DNA of 38,709 nt, taken from NCBI GenBank assembly GCA_024762975.1, contig JANTGJ010000018.1:1-38709 (forward strand). Direction: 5' to 3'. The position numbers and the translations under genes were made by a program. A model generated the notes under the pieces. It ran no database searches, had not been told where the DNA came from, and worked only from the letters and a program-made list of their open reading frames with translations. Shown here in pieces: positions 1 through 7,428 of the stretch (positions are counted from its first letter, which is position 1; each line of letters opens with the position of its first letter). Origin of the DNA: Candidatus Krumholzibacteriia bacterium (lineage in GTDB: Bacteria > Krumholzibacteriota > Krumholzibacteriia > LZORAL124-64-63).

Positions 1-45
1 GGGGCCACATTAGCACATCGACCAAGGTGAGGTCGACAGGTCAAC

Positions 46-321
46 CTACCAGCGGCCACCGCCACCGCCGCCACCGCGGGGCTTGTCCTGGGCCTCGTTC
101 ACGCGCAGAGCGCGGCCGCCCATTTCCTTGCCGTCCAGGTTCTGGATCATGCCCGACAGGTCGTTGTCATCGACCTCGATGAATCCAAAGCCTCGGGGGC
201 GACCGGTCTCGCGGTCATTGATCAGGGCGACGGAGTGGACCGTGCCGTACTGACCGAACAATTCGGTGACCTCGTCCTCGGTCGCGGAGAAGGGCAGGTT
301 GCCAACGTACAGTTTCTTCAA
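46..321 (-). CDS. RRM-domain RNA-binding protein
   Basis: A 91-residue single RNA-recognition-motif protein. RNP2 (LYVGNL) is at about residues 4-9 and RNP1 (RGFGFIEV) at about 43-50, followed by a short glycine-rich tail ending in RW. This is the compact layout of bacterial/cyanobacterial Rbp proteins, which bind single-stranded RNA and are often cold-induced. The start is TTG: GGAG lies about 8 nt upstream, the reading begins directly with KKLYVGNL as in relatives, and no ATG lies between it and an upstream in-frame stop. It sits downstream of the secreted protein gene but has its own strong promoter at 599-627. The family call is firm; the RNA targets are unknown. Confidence 0.93.
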   Translation of the reverse strand: MKKLYVGNLPFSATEDEVTELFGQYGTVHSVALINDRETGRPRGFGFIEVDDNDLSGMIQNLDGKEMGGRALRVNEAQDKPRGGGGGGGRW

Positions 322-592
322 GATCTTGTCTCCAGCTGCCGGCGTTCCGGCTTTACCGAGCGCTCGGGACGAACGGCTTCTTCCGCTCTACCCCCCGCGC
401 TCCAGATGGGCTCGCGATTCATTCGATCACGAACCTGATTCCCCGACGATCGAGGAAATCGATGGTGCTCGCCACATCGACGACACTCGGGTGCCGAATC
501 GGCGAAAGCACAAAACTCGTTGCGGCTCAGCGCATCACGCGCCGGGAACCGAAAAATCGACTCCTCGGGCAGGCCGTGGAGCCGATCGACGT
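322..592 (-). other. Long 5' leader of the RRM gene
   Basis: About 270 nt lie between the predicted transcription start and the RRM start codon. The leader carries no supported gene: the only long minus-strand reading frame here begins at 620, between the -35 and -10 boxes, so it would not be on the transcript. Long structured leaders are known for cold-shock RNA-binding protein genes, so this could be a regulatory leader. No specific fold was established. Confidence 0.4.
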
Positions 593-598
593 GGGGCA

Positions 599-627
599 AC
601 CATAGAATGAACGAGTTCAATTGTCAA
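599..627 (-). promoter_or_regulatory. Sigma70-type promoter of the RRM gene
   Basis: On the minus strand a perfect -35 TTGACA (622-627) is followed by a 17-nt spacer and a -10 TATGGT (599-604). Transcription should start near 592, about 270 nt upstream of the TTG start of the RRM gene. This would separate the gene from the upstream secreted-protein gene. Confidence 0.7.
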
Positions 628-648
628 CCCATGGGCATCAGGGCGTCG

Positions 649-675
649 GGGGCCGGGAATCGAGTTCCCGGCCCC
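649..675 (-). terminator. Hairpin after the secreted sorting-domain gene
   Basis: A perfect 11-bp inverted repeat (GGGGCCGGGAA / TTCCCGGCCCC) with a 5-nt loop lies just past the stop of the gene at 683-3784 on the minus strand. No clear U-tract follows, so it may be a transcript-end stabiliser or a non-canonical terminator rather than a classic intrinsic one. Confidence 0.55.
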
Positions 676-682
676 GGGCGGA

Positions 683-3600
683 TCATTTGATCAGCGACAT
701 TTTCCCCGTATGCAGATGGTCTCCCGATCGCACCCGATAGAAGTACGTCCCGGCAGCCTCGATCCGGCCGTCGGATCCACGCCCATCCCATTGGACCTGA
801 CCGGCACCGGCAGCAACGGGTTCGTCCACGAGCGAACGCACCAGACGGCCTCGCACATCGTAGACCTGGACACTCAAATGACCTGCACGAGGCAGGTTCC
901 ACTGAATGTTCGTGACCGGATTGAAGGGATTCGGATACAGGTCGGCAGCGAAGACCGAGGCCTCGGGCACCGGCGTGGGATCGAAGCCGGTCGGGGCACC
1001 GAAGTAGTCCAGAATCTCCCCCAACATCAGAGTGCGGGACGCGAGAACCGACGGGGCATTCGCACCGTCGGCAACGGTCCACACGCCCTCGAAATCGTAG
1101 GGCAAGGAGATGACTCGCGCATTGAAGTCCGGACGCAGGTTCAGCGTCGCTGCGTTGTAGGCGTACGCTCCCGGAGCACCGGCCGGGTCGGTAAACTCGG
1201 CCAGACGCTGGGCGGTGGAACGCGAGACGACGCCATCATAGCGCTTCAATCCACCCGAGGTGGTGATGGTACTGTAGTACTGACTTGAAACCGCGGAGCA
1301 CCGGGCTATCGCCCGCCACTGATCCAAACCGAGGAACACGGGATTCGCGAACTCGGTCATCACCACGGCATCCGTTTGCTGGTCAATCATCGGCAGTACA
1401 TCCTCTTCGAGCAGGTCCACCCCGATCCAATCCTGCAGGAACGCGGTGTGCAGCGGAGTACCACGAGCAAGGTCACCAGCCAGATCGTCACCGGTCAGGA
1501 ACAAATCCTTGCCTCCCTGCTCCAGCCAGCCCGAAAGCACCTGCACGTCCCGGGATCGGTCCCCATTGAAATCGGAACCGTCGCCGAGCGTATACAGGGA
1601 GACCTTGCCGCACGTGTAGAGCAAGTCGTCGTATCCCGCCAACTGCTCCGCCGTCGAACGCCCACCCAATCCCTGGCCGGAGCCCAGGCGGGGGTTATTC
1701 GTGTAGTAGATGTCGTAGTCCAGGCCCGCGATCAGGCCGAGATTCCGGAACGACATATACCATTCGTCGCGATTCCCCTCGGCGCCGGCGTCATCCCAGA
1801 ACAGAATCCTGGGTTGTTCGAAAACGCCCGGCGAGGATTCGGTCATGGTGGGTAGAGCGTGCAATTTGTAAATGGGCGGATAGGCCATCGGGTCATCGAA
1901 GTTGCTGAAGCCGGTCGTGTCCGCCGGCAGGGTGGAGGTGTACTGGACGCCACCCAGGTCGTCGGTGGCCTCGAAGTAGTAGTACAGGAAATCACCTGGA
2001 AACAGAAAACCGGTATCCGGCAGATCGAACGCGAAGCGAACCGGAAGGGGAACCCCGTTCGAGTCGAGAACCTGCCACCCGTCCATGGATCCACGGTCGG
2101 GCAGGCCACTGGTGCGATAGGGGTCGAAGGCCGGATTGCGTTTCAGGTTCCAGTGCAACCGGGGCATGCCGACCAGGGTAGCGCCTTCCCGTAGCGGCTC
2201 GATGCTCAGGGTCACGGAATCACCCGGATCGTTCCGCAGATCGGAGGGGGCGGAGATGTCGGTTCCGGAGTCGAAGCGGATGTTGTTATTGCCCGGATTG
2301 ACCAGGTCCAGTTGACCGCCCTCTGGAAAGGTATCGTGCGGCAAGTCGTTGACCACCGCTGTCAGGGAAGGTCCTTCGACGTAAAACGCGGTCAACCGCA
2401 CGTTGTCGAAATAGGGCGCAGGTGTGCCGTTGCTTCCTGTCCAGCCCCAGGCGTACCCCATCTCGACGATCCCCAACTGGACCTGCACCCACTGCGCCTG
2501 CGAGGGAATCAGGTCCCCCAGCGGCTGGACCATGCGCAGCCAGTCGGGTCCGCCGTAGTAGACGAAGTTGCGATCAGTCCAGATCCCGTTCTCGATGGTG
2601 GCCGGGTCGGGATCATTCGTCCAGCGCACGCTCCAGATGAAAAAGATTCCCGGGTCATCAACCCCCAGAGTCATGTCCCGCCAAACGTCGAACTCCAACT
2701 GGCTGCCATCGTAGTCGGGACCGGGCCAGGGCATCACCGGCGACTCGACAACGTTGTGAATGTGCTCATCGGGTCCGGCCAGACCACCGGACGTGTTGAC
2801 GATATAGCCTCCCGGTCCGTAGCAATGATCAATGCACAGCGTGCCGCCCGTGCCCGGAACCACGACGCCGTCATCAATGAAAGCTACCAGGGGCGAGCGG
2901 TTGGGCTCGTTGCAGTCGCCAGACGTTTCCAGCCCGGTCCAGATCTTCGCGAAATCGCCTACACCCTGCGGGTAGACCGTGACCAGTTCACCCAGTGTGC
3001 CGTCTTCGAAGTCGTGGCTGTAGCCGGTCCCGTTGTCCAGGGAGATCGCCAGGTCGTCCAGCAGGAAAGCGCCATCGGAACTGAACGAACAGTCTGCGTC
3101 CGACCAACCGGCATCACTGGTTACGCGAAACTGGATCGCGACCTCGTCCTCGTTCTCGCCAACGTAGGAACCCGGCATATAGTTCGTCTGCAAGGAGATC
3201 GATTCGGACGGGTTGATACCGTCGCGAGTCCATATATCCACGGACGCGGTCGACTTGACCACGGTCACATAACAGTAGTCGTAACCCGGTTCGGTCCGTA
3301 CCTGCACCTGAGCGGATACATCTACGGTACAGGGCGCTGTGGGATCGGCGACCGTACCACGCCATTCGAGGATCTCGTCCCATGAATTGCCGTACCCGCC
3401 GTCCTCATCATCAACTCCGCAGGAAGGAAAACCGGCGTCGCCACACCAGGCAGACCAGTCACCGGCCAGGGGTTGAAAGGTGTCCGCGTGCCAGTATGAG
3501 GTTTCCGATTGGGTCAGATCCCTGCTGGTCCAACCGTTCCACGCCGGAGTCCCCTGTGGCGTTTGGAACTGACCGTTCTCGAAGGCGCCGCTGCCCCACG

Positions 3601-3784
3601 GGCCCATCAACACGATCGTATCGCCCACGGCCTTTGCATTGGAAATCGTCCCGCCATGCACCACGGAAGTGCCGGCATGCATGGGTCTTTTCGCTGGAGG
3701 CGAGGAAGCCACTGCAACGGAAACCAGCAGTAGCAGGATGGCGGCGACGGCAAGCGCCCCGGAAATTCTTGTACGCGTGGACAT
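683..3784 (-). CDS. Secreted protein with FlgD-like/T9SS-type C-terminal sorting domain
   Basis: A 1033-residue protein. It starts with a signal peptide (hydrophobic core around residues 9-26, ending VAVASS) and ends with about 80 residues of the FlgD Ig-like/type A sorting type: YPNPFNP near 952, then VQVYDVRGRLVRSL, and GTYFYRVRSGD close to the terminus. The middle is rich in Asp, Gly, Trp and Tyr, with probable beta-sandwich segments of the kind seen on large secreted proteins of FCB-group bacteria. A segment near 745-775 (FLTGDDLAGDLA) is typical of this uncharacterised family. No catalytic motif was recognised. GGGGGA lies upstream of the ATG. It is probably exported and cell-surface attached, but no secretion-machinery genes lie in the window. 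Confidence 0.85.
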   Translation of the reverse strand: MSTRTRISGALAVAAILLLLVSVAVASSPPAKRPMHAGTSVVHGGTISNAKAVGDTIVLMGPWGSGAFENGQFQTPQGTPAWNGWTSRDLTQSETSYWHADTFQPLAGDWSAWCGDAGFPSCGVDDEDGGYGNSWDEILEWRGTVADPTAPCTVDVSAQVQVRTEPGYDYCYVTVVKSTASVDIWTRDGINPSESISLQTNYMPGSYVGENEDEVAIQFRVTSDAGWSDADCSFSSDGAFLLDDLAISLDNGTGYSHDFEDGTLGELVTVYPQGVGDFAKIWTGLETSGDCNEPNRSPLVAFIDDGVVVPGTGGTLCIDHCYGPGGYIVNTSGGLAGPDEHIHNVVESPVMPWPGPDYDGSQLEFDVWRDMTLGVDDPGIFFIWSVRWTNDPDPATIENGIWTDRNFVYYGGPDWLRMVQPLGDLIPSQAQWVQVQLGIVEMGYAWGWTGSNGTPAPYFDNVRLTAFYVEGPSLTAVVNDLPHDTFPEGGQLDLVNPGNNNIRFDSGTDISAPSDLRNDPGDSVTLSIEPLREGATLVGMPRLHWNLKRNPAFDPYRTSGLPDRGSMDGWQVLDSNGVPLPVRFAFDLPDTGFLFPGDFLYYYFEATDDLGGVQYTSTLPADTTGFSNFDDPMAYPPIYKLHALPTMTESSPGVFEQPRILFWDDAGAEGNRDEWYMSFRNLGLIAGLDYDIYYTNNPRLGSGQGLGGRSTAEQLAGYDDLLYTCGKVSLYTLGDGSDFNGDRSRDVQVLSGWLEQGGKDLFLTGDDLAGDLARGTPLHTAFLQDWIGVDLLEEDVLPMIDQQTDAVVMTEFANPVFLGLDQWRAIARCSAVSSQYYSTITTSGGLKRYDGVVSRSTAQRLAEFTDPAGAPGAYAYNAATLNLRPDFNARVISLPYDFEGVWTVADGANAPSVLASRTLMLGEILDYFGAPTGFDPTPVPEASVFAADLYPNPFNPVTNIQWNLPRAGHLSVQVYDVRGRLVRSLVDEPVAAGAGQVQWDGRGSDGRIEAAGTYFYRVRSGDHLHTGKMSLIK

Positions 3785-3851
3785 GGTCGTTCCCCCGTAT
3801 CGGTGGGCTGCGCCGGTACGTCTTGCGGACCCAAAGCAGCGTGGTGGATTG

Positions 3852-3857
3852 ATTATA
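3852..3857 (-). promoter_or_regulatory. Candidate -10 box for the secreted sorting-domain gene
   Basis: A perfect TATAAT on the minus strand lies about 68 nt upstream of the ATG at 3784. No good -35 is found at the usual distance, so the assignment is tentative. The rest of 3785-4052 shows no gene and no convincing terminator for the oxidase operon. Confidence 0.4.
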
Positions 3858-4052
3858 ACCGAAGTTGATGAACAGTGGACGGAGGAACAGAAAAATTTCC
3901 GCGAATGATTCCCAATATAATTTGCCGGTCACAATCGGCAACCGGGCGGCCCTCCCTGCAACGGATGGAACCCGTTGAAAAGAAACCCGATATTTCTCTC
4001 CTACCCGACTACCGATCTATCAATAACCGACGTCGATCTCCCCGAGACACCT

Positions 4053-4145
4053 CTAGAGGATCTCCAGGCGTTTCAGAACCAGAACCGACAACTGATAGGA
4101 CGCCCAGATCAAGATCACCCAACCGATGAGCATGGCGTTAGTCAT
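4053..4145 (-). CDS. 30-residue membrane protein, putative extra cytochrome bd subunit
   Basis: A very short gene: ATG at 4145, TAG at 4053. An unusually good ribosome site (GGAAGGAG, 7 nt before the ATG) marks it as translated. It lies 32 nt after the cydB stop on the same strand. The product is one hydrophobic helix (about residues 4-25, two Trp) with a short basic tail (LKRLEIL). Position, size and topology match the small subunits of cytochrome bd oxidases (CydX, CydS, CydH). By eye the sequence fits none of them; it lacks the MWYFAW start of CydX. A role in stabilising the CydAB complex is inferred from context. Confidence 0.75.
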   Translation of the reverse strand: MTNAMLIGWVILIWASYQLSVLVLKRLEIL

Positions 4146-4177
4146 TGCAATCTCCTTCCGTTCGCAGAAGCAGCCTT

Positions 4178-5311
4178 CTAGTAGGCCGCCTTGTCGTCCA
4201 CGTCTCCGAGGGTCATGGGCCTCTTGTTCATGGCACGCCACACATACGCGATGTAGGCCAGGATCACCGGAATGAAAAGGGCCACGTAGGTCATTGCCGT
4301 CAGCGTGAAGTGGCTGGAAGAGGCATTGTAGATCGTCAAGCTCGATTGCAGATCCGAGCTCGACGGATAGAAGGCGGTATTGTTGAAGGCCGGCAACAGA
4401 AAGACCACCAGGCCCACGAAAACCGTTCCCAGCCCTCCGCACCAGATACCGCGCGTCCGAGTCGTGCGCGCCGTGACCCAAACGCCCCTGACAACCAGGA
4501 CCAAACCGAGAACCAGCAGAATCGGCAGCAACGGATTCGCGATCAGGTTGGACAGGTACTTTCCATCGACCCGTTGCACCTGGCCGCTCGCATCGAACCC
4601 GTAACCCTTCATGAAAACCAGGTACGCCAGTACGATGATCAGGAACGGCAGTGAGATCAGCAGATTCCACCACGCGCTCGACCGCAGGCGTTTCGCCAGA
4701 TCCGGGGCCTGCTTCAGGTCCACACTGTTGACCAGGTACATGGCTCCCAGCGTCCGGGCATGGAACACCAGGAAAAGCCCCAGACATACATTGAAGACAC
4801 TGAAGGCCGCCTCCAGTCCGCGCAACGGATGCGTCCAGGTCACCAGATTGTAACTACTGAGTTGAAAATTGCTGCCGGTGTAGAACGTCCCGACCGCCGC
4901 ACCGATCAACAGAATCCCCAGTGTACCGTTGATCGCCAGAAAGACTTCATAGGTTTTCGAACCCAGCAGATTGTTCTTCTTGGTTCGAAACTCATAACTC
5001 ACGGCCTGGACGATGAAGGTAAAGAGGATGATGATCCACACCCAATACGCTCCGCCGAAACTGGTCGCGTAGAATTTGGGAAAAGCCGCAAACAGAGCGC
5101 CACCGAAAAGGACGAGGGTCGTAAACGAGAGCTCCCACTTCAAGCCCAATGCGTTGATCACCAATTTCTTCTCGGTCTCCGTCCTGGCCACCTGCCACAA
5201 CTGGCTTTGCCCGCCATGGATGAAATTCAGGAACAGGAATAACGCGCCCACCACGGAACACAATACCCACCAGATCTGCTGCAATACGGATTGATCCAGG
5301 TTGCCGATCAT
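4178..5311 (-). CDS. cydB: Cytochrome bd ubiquinol oxidase subunit II
   Basis: A 377-residue integral membrane protein, close to the usual CydB length (about 380). It begins with the helix following LQQIWWVLCSVVGALFLF and has eight to nine predicted membrane helices. Family features include the N-terminal FIHGGQSQLW stretch and the WRAMNKRPMT C-terminal tail. With CydA it forms the quinol-oxidising, oxygen-reducing high-affinity terminal oxidase of the inner membrane. Its ATG is 1 nt from the cydA stop, and its strong ribosome site (GGAGGAGG) lies inside the end of cydA. A 30-residue protein gene follows. The identification is secure. Confidence 0.95.
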   Translation of the reverse strand: MIGNLDQSVLQQIWWVLCSVVGALFLFLNFIHGGQSQLWQVARTETEKKLVINALGLKWELSFTTLVLFGGALFAAFPKFYATSFGGAYWVWIIILFTFIVQAVSYEFRTKKNNLLGSKTYEVFLAINGTLGILLIGAAVGTFYTGSNFQLSSYNLVTWTHPLRGLEAAFSVFNVCLGLFLVFHARTLGAMYLVNSVDLKQAPDLAKRLRSSAWWNLLISLPFLIIVLAYLVFMKGYGFDASGQVQRVDGKYLSNLIANPLLPILLVLGLVLVVRGVWVTARTTRTRGIWCGGLGTVFVGLVVFLLPAFNNTAFYPSSSDLQSSLTIYNASSSHFTLTAMTYVALFIPVILAYIAYVWRAMNKRPMTLGDVDDKAAY

Positions 5312-5312
5312 T

Positions 5313-6848
5313 TCAATCCTCCTCCGGGCCGATGCTGATCTGCTTCAGCATGATCCTGATCTCTGCGATCAACAAGACGGTAAATAGAGCCAAGAACAGG
5401 AAAAACGTCGTTTGGACCGTACCGACCGTCAGGTTGGATCGTGCCACCGTTACCGGCAGCAGGTCCTGGATTGCCCACGGTTGGCGCCCCACCTCGGCAA
5501 CGACCCACCCGAGCCAGTGAGCCACCATGGCCAGGAAATAGGATGCCGTACCCAGATACAGCACCCAGCGATAGCGGCCGAGGCGATCCTTGGCCGCCAG
5601 GAACAGAAAGAGGATGCAGATCAGGGGAAACAGTCCACCGAGCATGACCATCACATGAAAGGAATAGAAGGTCAGCGGGAGTGGCGGAACGGCATCTTCC
5701 GGTTTTTCCAGAAATCCATAGCCCAGGTCCGCCTTGAATCGCTGAAAAGTCTCCAGCGCCGCCGCGGCAGCAGTTTCGTTGCCCGACTCGCGGGCTTCCT
5801 TGAACTCCGACAGTGCGGTCAAAGCCCAATGCCCATTGTCCATGCGCTCGTCCACACCGACGATTCCCTGCTCCTGGTTTCCGTAGAGCAGGTCCTGAAC
5901 GCCGGGAACGAACGAGTCCGTGCGGCGATTGGCCAGCAACGACAACATGCCGGGAATCGCCACCTTCAGGAAGCAGGATTCCTTCTCGTCTCCCACTTTT
6001 TTTCCTGGCGTGATCAGCCCCACCGCGATCAAATCCGCGCGACTTTGGCCGAAGCAGAGTCCCTCGCTCGCGGCCAGCTTCATGGGCTGATTCTGCGCGG
6101 CCTCGTATGCCGATTGATCTCCAGTGAAGATGACGAAGAGAGCTGCGGTGAATCCGAAGACGGAGGCCACCACAATGGAGCGCCTCGCCAGGAGGAGGTG
6201 GCGACCCTTGAGCACGAACCAGGAGGACACGGCGATCACGAAAAAGGCAGCCAGGAGCATGGAACTACTGGTGGTGTGGGTGAACTTGGCAACGGCGACG
6301 GGAGAGAAGACAACATCCGCAAAGGACTGCATCTCGAAGCGGGCCGTTTCCGGATTGAATTCCTGCCCCACGGGTTGCTGCATCCAGGCATTCGCAACCA
6401 GGATCCAGACCGCCGAGAGATTACTGCCGATGGCCACCAGCCAGGTCGACAGGAGGTGGAACCGTTTGCCGACCCGGTTCCATCCGAAGAACATCACCGC
6501 GAAGAACGTCGCTTCCATGAAAAAGGCGAACAGTCCCTCGATGGCCAACGGGGCGCCGAAGATATCGCCGACCATCCAGGAATAGTTCGACCAGTTCGTG
6601 CCGAATTCGAACTCCAGGATGATGCCGGTAGCCACGCCGATCGCGAAGTTGATGCCGAAGAGTTTCATCCAGAATCGGGTGAGTCGCTTCCATTCCTCGC
6701 TGCCCGTCCGATAGTAGATGGTGTGAAAGAATGCCAGCATCCAGGTCAGCCCCAGAGTCAATGGCACGAAAATCCAGTGATACATTGCCGTCAGTGCGAA
6801 CTGGGCACGCGCCCAGTTCACCATCGTCAGGTCGAAGTGCCCAATCAT
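5313..6848 (-). CDS. cydA: Cytochrome bd ubiquinol oxidase subunit I
   Basis: A 511-residue protein (E. coli CydA has 522) that carries the hemes of the bd oxidase. The start at 6848 begins MIGHFDLTMVNWARAQFA and overlaps the preceding stop as ATGA. Visible features are the N-terminal YHW histidine, LEFEFGTNW with the conserved glutamate, AKFTHTTSS with the heme b558 histidine, the quinol-site GDQSAYEAAQNQPMK, a long Q-loop of about 130 residues, and FHVMVMLGG with the heme-ligand methionine. The long Q-loop (with KADLGYGFLEK as in E. coli) makes it the L-type. The reading frame continues upstream of 6848, but that part is the DUF4492 gene in another frame. Confidence 0.96.
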   Translation of the reverse strand: MIGHFDLTMVNWARAQFALTAMYHWIFVPLTLGLTWMLAFFHTIYYRTGSEEWKRLTRFWMKLFGINFAIGVATGIILEFEFGTNWSNYSWMVGDIFGAPLAIEGLFAFFMEATFFAVMFFGWNRVGKRFHLLSTWLVAIGSNLSAVWILVANAWMQQPVGQEFNPETARFEMQSFADVVFSPVAVAKFTHTTSSSMLLAAFFVIAVSSWFVLKGRHLLLARRSIVVASVFGFTAALFVIFTGDQSAYEAAQNQPMKLAASEGLCFGQSRADLIAVGLITPGKKVGDEKESCFLKVAIPGMLSLLANRRTDSFVPGVQDLLYGNQEQGIVGVDERMDNGHWALTALSEFKEARESGNETAAAAALETFQRFKADLGYGFLEKPEDAVPPLPLTFYSFHVMVMLGGLFPLICILFLFLAAKDRLGRYRWVLYLGTASYFLAMVAHWLGWVVAEVGRQPWAIQDLLPVTVARSNLTVGTVQTTFFLFLALFTVLLIAEIRIMLKQISIGPEED

Positions 6849-7120
6849 GGTGAGCCCCCTTCGTGGGGTTGGCCGGTCGACACGGTTCCGGAGGTGATCT
6901 GATCCAACACATGGGCGGATCGCTCGGTATCGTTGGAATAGTTCGAAGAGAGGAAATCCGGAAAGAAGAAGAGCTTCAGGATCCCGAAAATGACCAGCAA
7001 CTTGATTCCGATGACCCACCAGAGGGTTCTTCCCACGGTCATTCCGCGAAACCCCTGCACATAGAAATCAGTGAGACCTGATAGAAGGTACCTGGCCCGG
7101 GAGCCTCGAAGGGTCGACAT
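6845..7120 (-). CDS. DUF4492 small membrane protein of the cytochrome bd operon
   Basis: A 91-residue protein with the DUF4492 pattern: an FYVQGFRGMT motif, then one membrane helix (WWVIGIKLLVIFGILKLFFF, about residues 32-51) ending in FPDFL. DUF4492 proteins are found directly upstream of cydA in Bacteroidetes and Epsilonproteobacteria, and their function is not settled. Here the stop overlaps the cydA start by four bases (ATGA), so the two are probably translationally coupled. The ATG at 7120 was chosen because homology begins there, although its ribosome site is weak; an ATG 22 codons upstream is possible. It is the likely first gene of the operon. Confidence 0.82.
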   Translation of the reverse strand: MSTLRGSRARYLLSGLTDFYVQGFRGMTVGRTLWWVIGIKLLVIFGILKLFFFPDFLSSNYSNDTERSAHVLDQITSGTVSTGQPHEGGSP

Positions 7121-7289
7121 TTTCCAATCCGTTTTCCTGAAGTCAAAAATTTGAACTGCCACACCCCAATATGAACATATGCGCATAATGGCACAAGTAG
7201 GAAATTCCACTATTTCGTCCATTTTCAGCCGGTTATATCATATTTCTGTGGTGGGAGTTTTGTCTGCAAGAGTACCGACAAGCGGGTCG

Positions 7290-7307
7290 AATCTGCGTAC
7301 GCAGATT
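7290..7307. promoter_or_regulatory. 18-bp perfect palindrome between cyd operon and histidine kinase
   Basis: AATCTGCGTACGCAGATT is its own reverse complement and lies in the 308-nt divergent intergenic region (7121-7428). The flanks GTCGA and TCGAC add a further imperfect arm. It is a candidate operator for a dimeric regulator, or a leader hairpin of the kinase mRNA. Nothing else in the region could be assigned: AT-rich candidate promoter elements exist at 7140-7260, but none had good spacing. Confidence 0.45.
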
Positions 7308-7428
7308 GTATCGACTTCGAAGTGCCCTTCTGCTTCAGTTCGGGATTGCCCCCCCCTCGGGATTCCCGCACAATGGAAAAGTTGGATTTCGGGATGTCCA
7401 GAGTCCTGACAACGGAGGGGAAATCGAA

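Noticed and set aside
318-620. Possible 100-residue leader protein upstream of the RRM gene
   Set aside because: Its start lies between the -35 and -10 boxes of the best promoter, and the product has no recognisable features.
2312-3385. Plus-strand reading frame (about 357 codons) opposite the secreted sorting-domain gene
   Set aside because: Shadow of the minus-strand gene; no recognisable domain or ribosome site.
5412-6902. Long plus-strand reading frame (about 496 codons) opposite cydA
   Set aside because: It is antisense to a clear CydA. Its Gln/Arg/His/Gly-rich composition without domains is typical of antisense frames in GC-rich genes.
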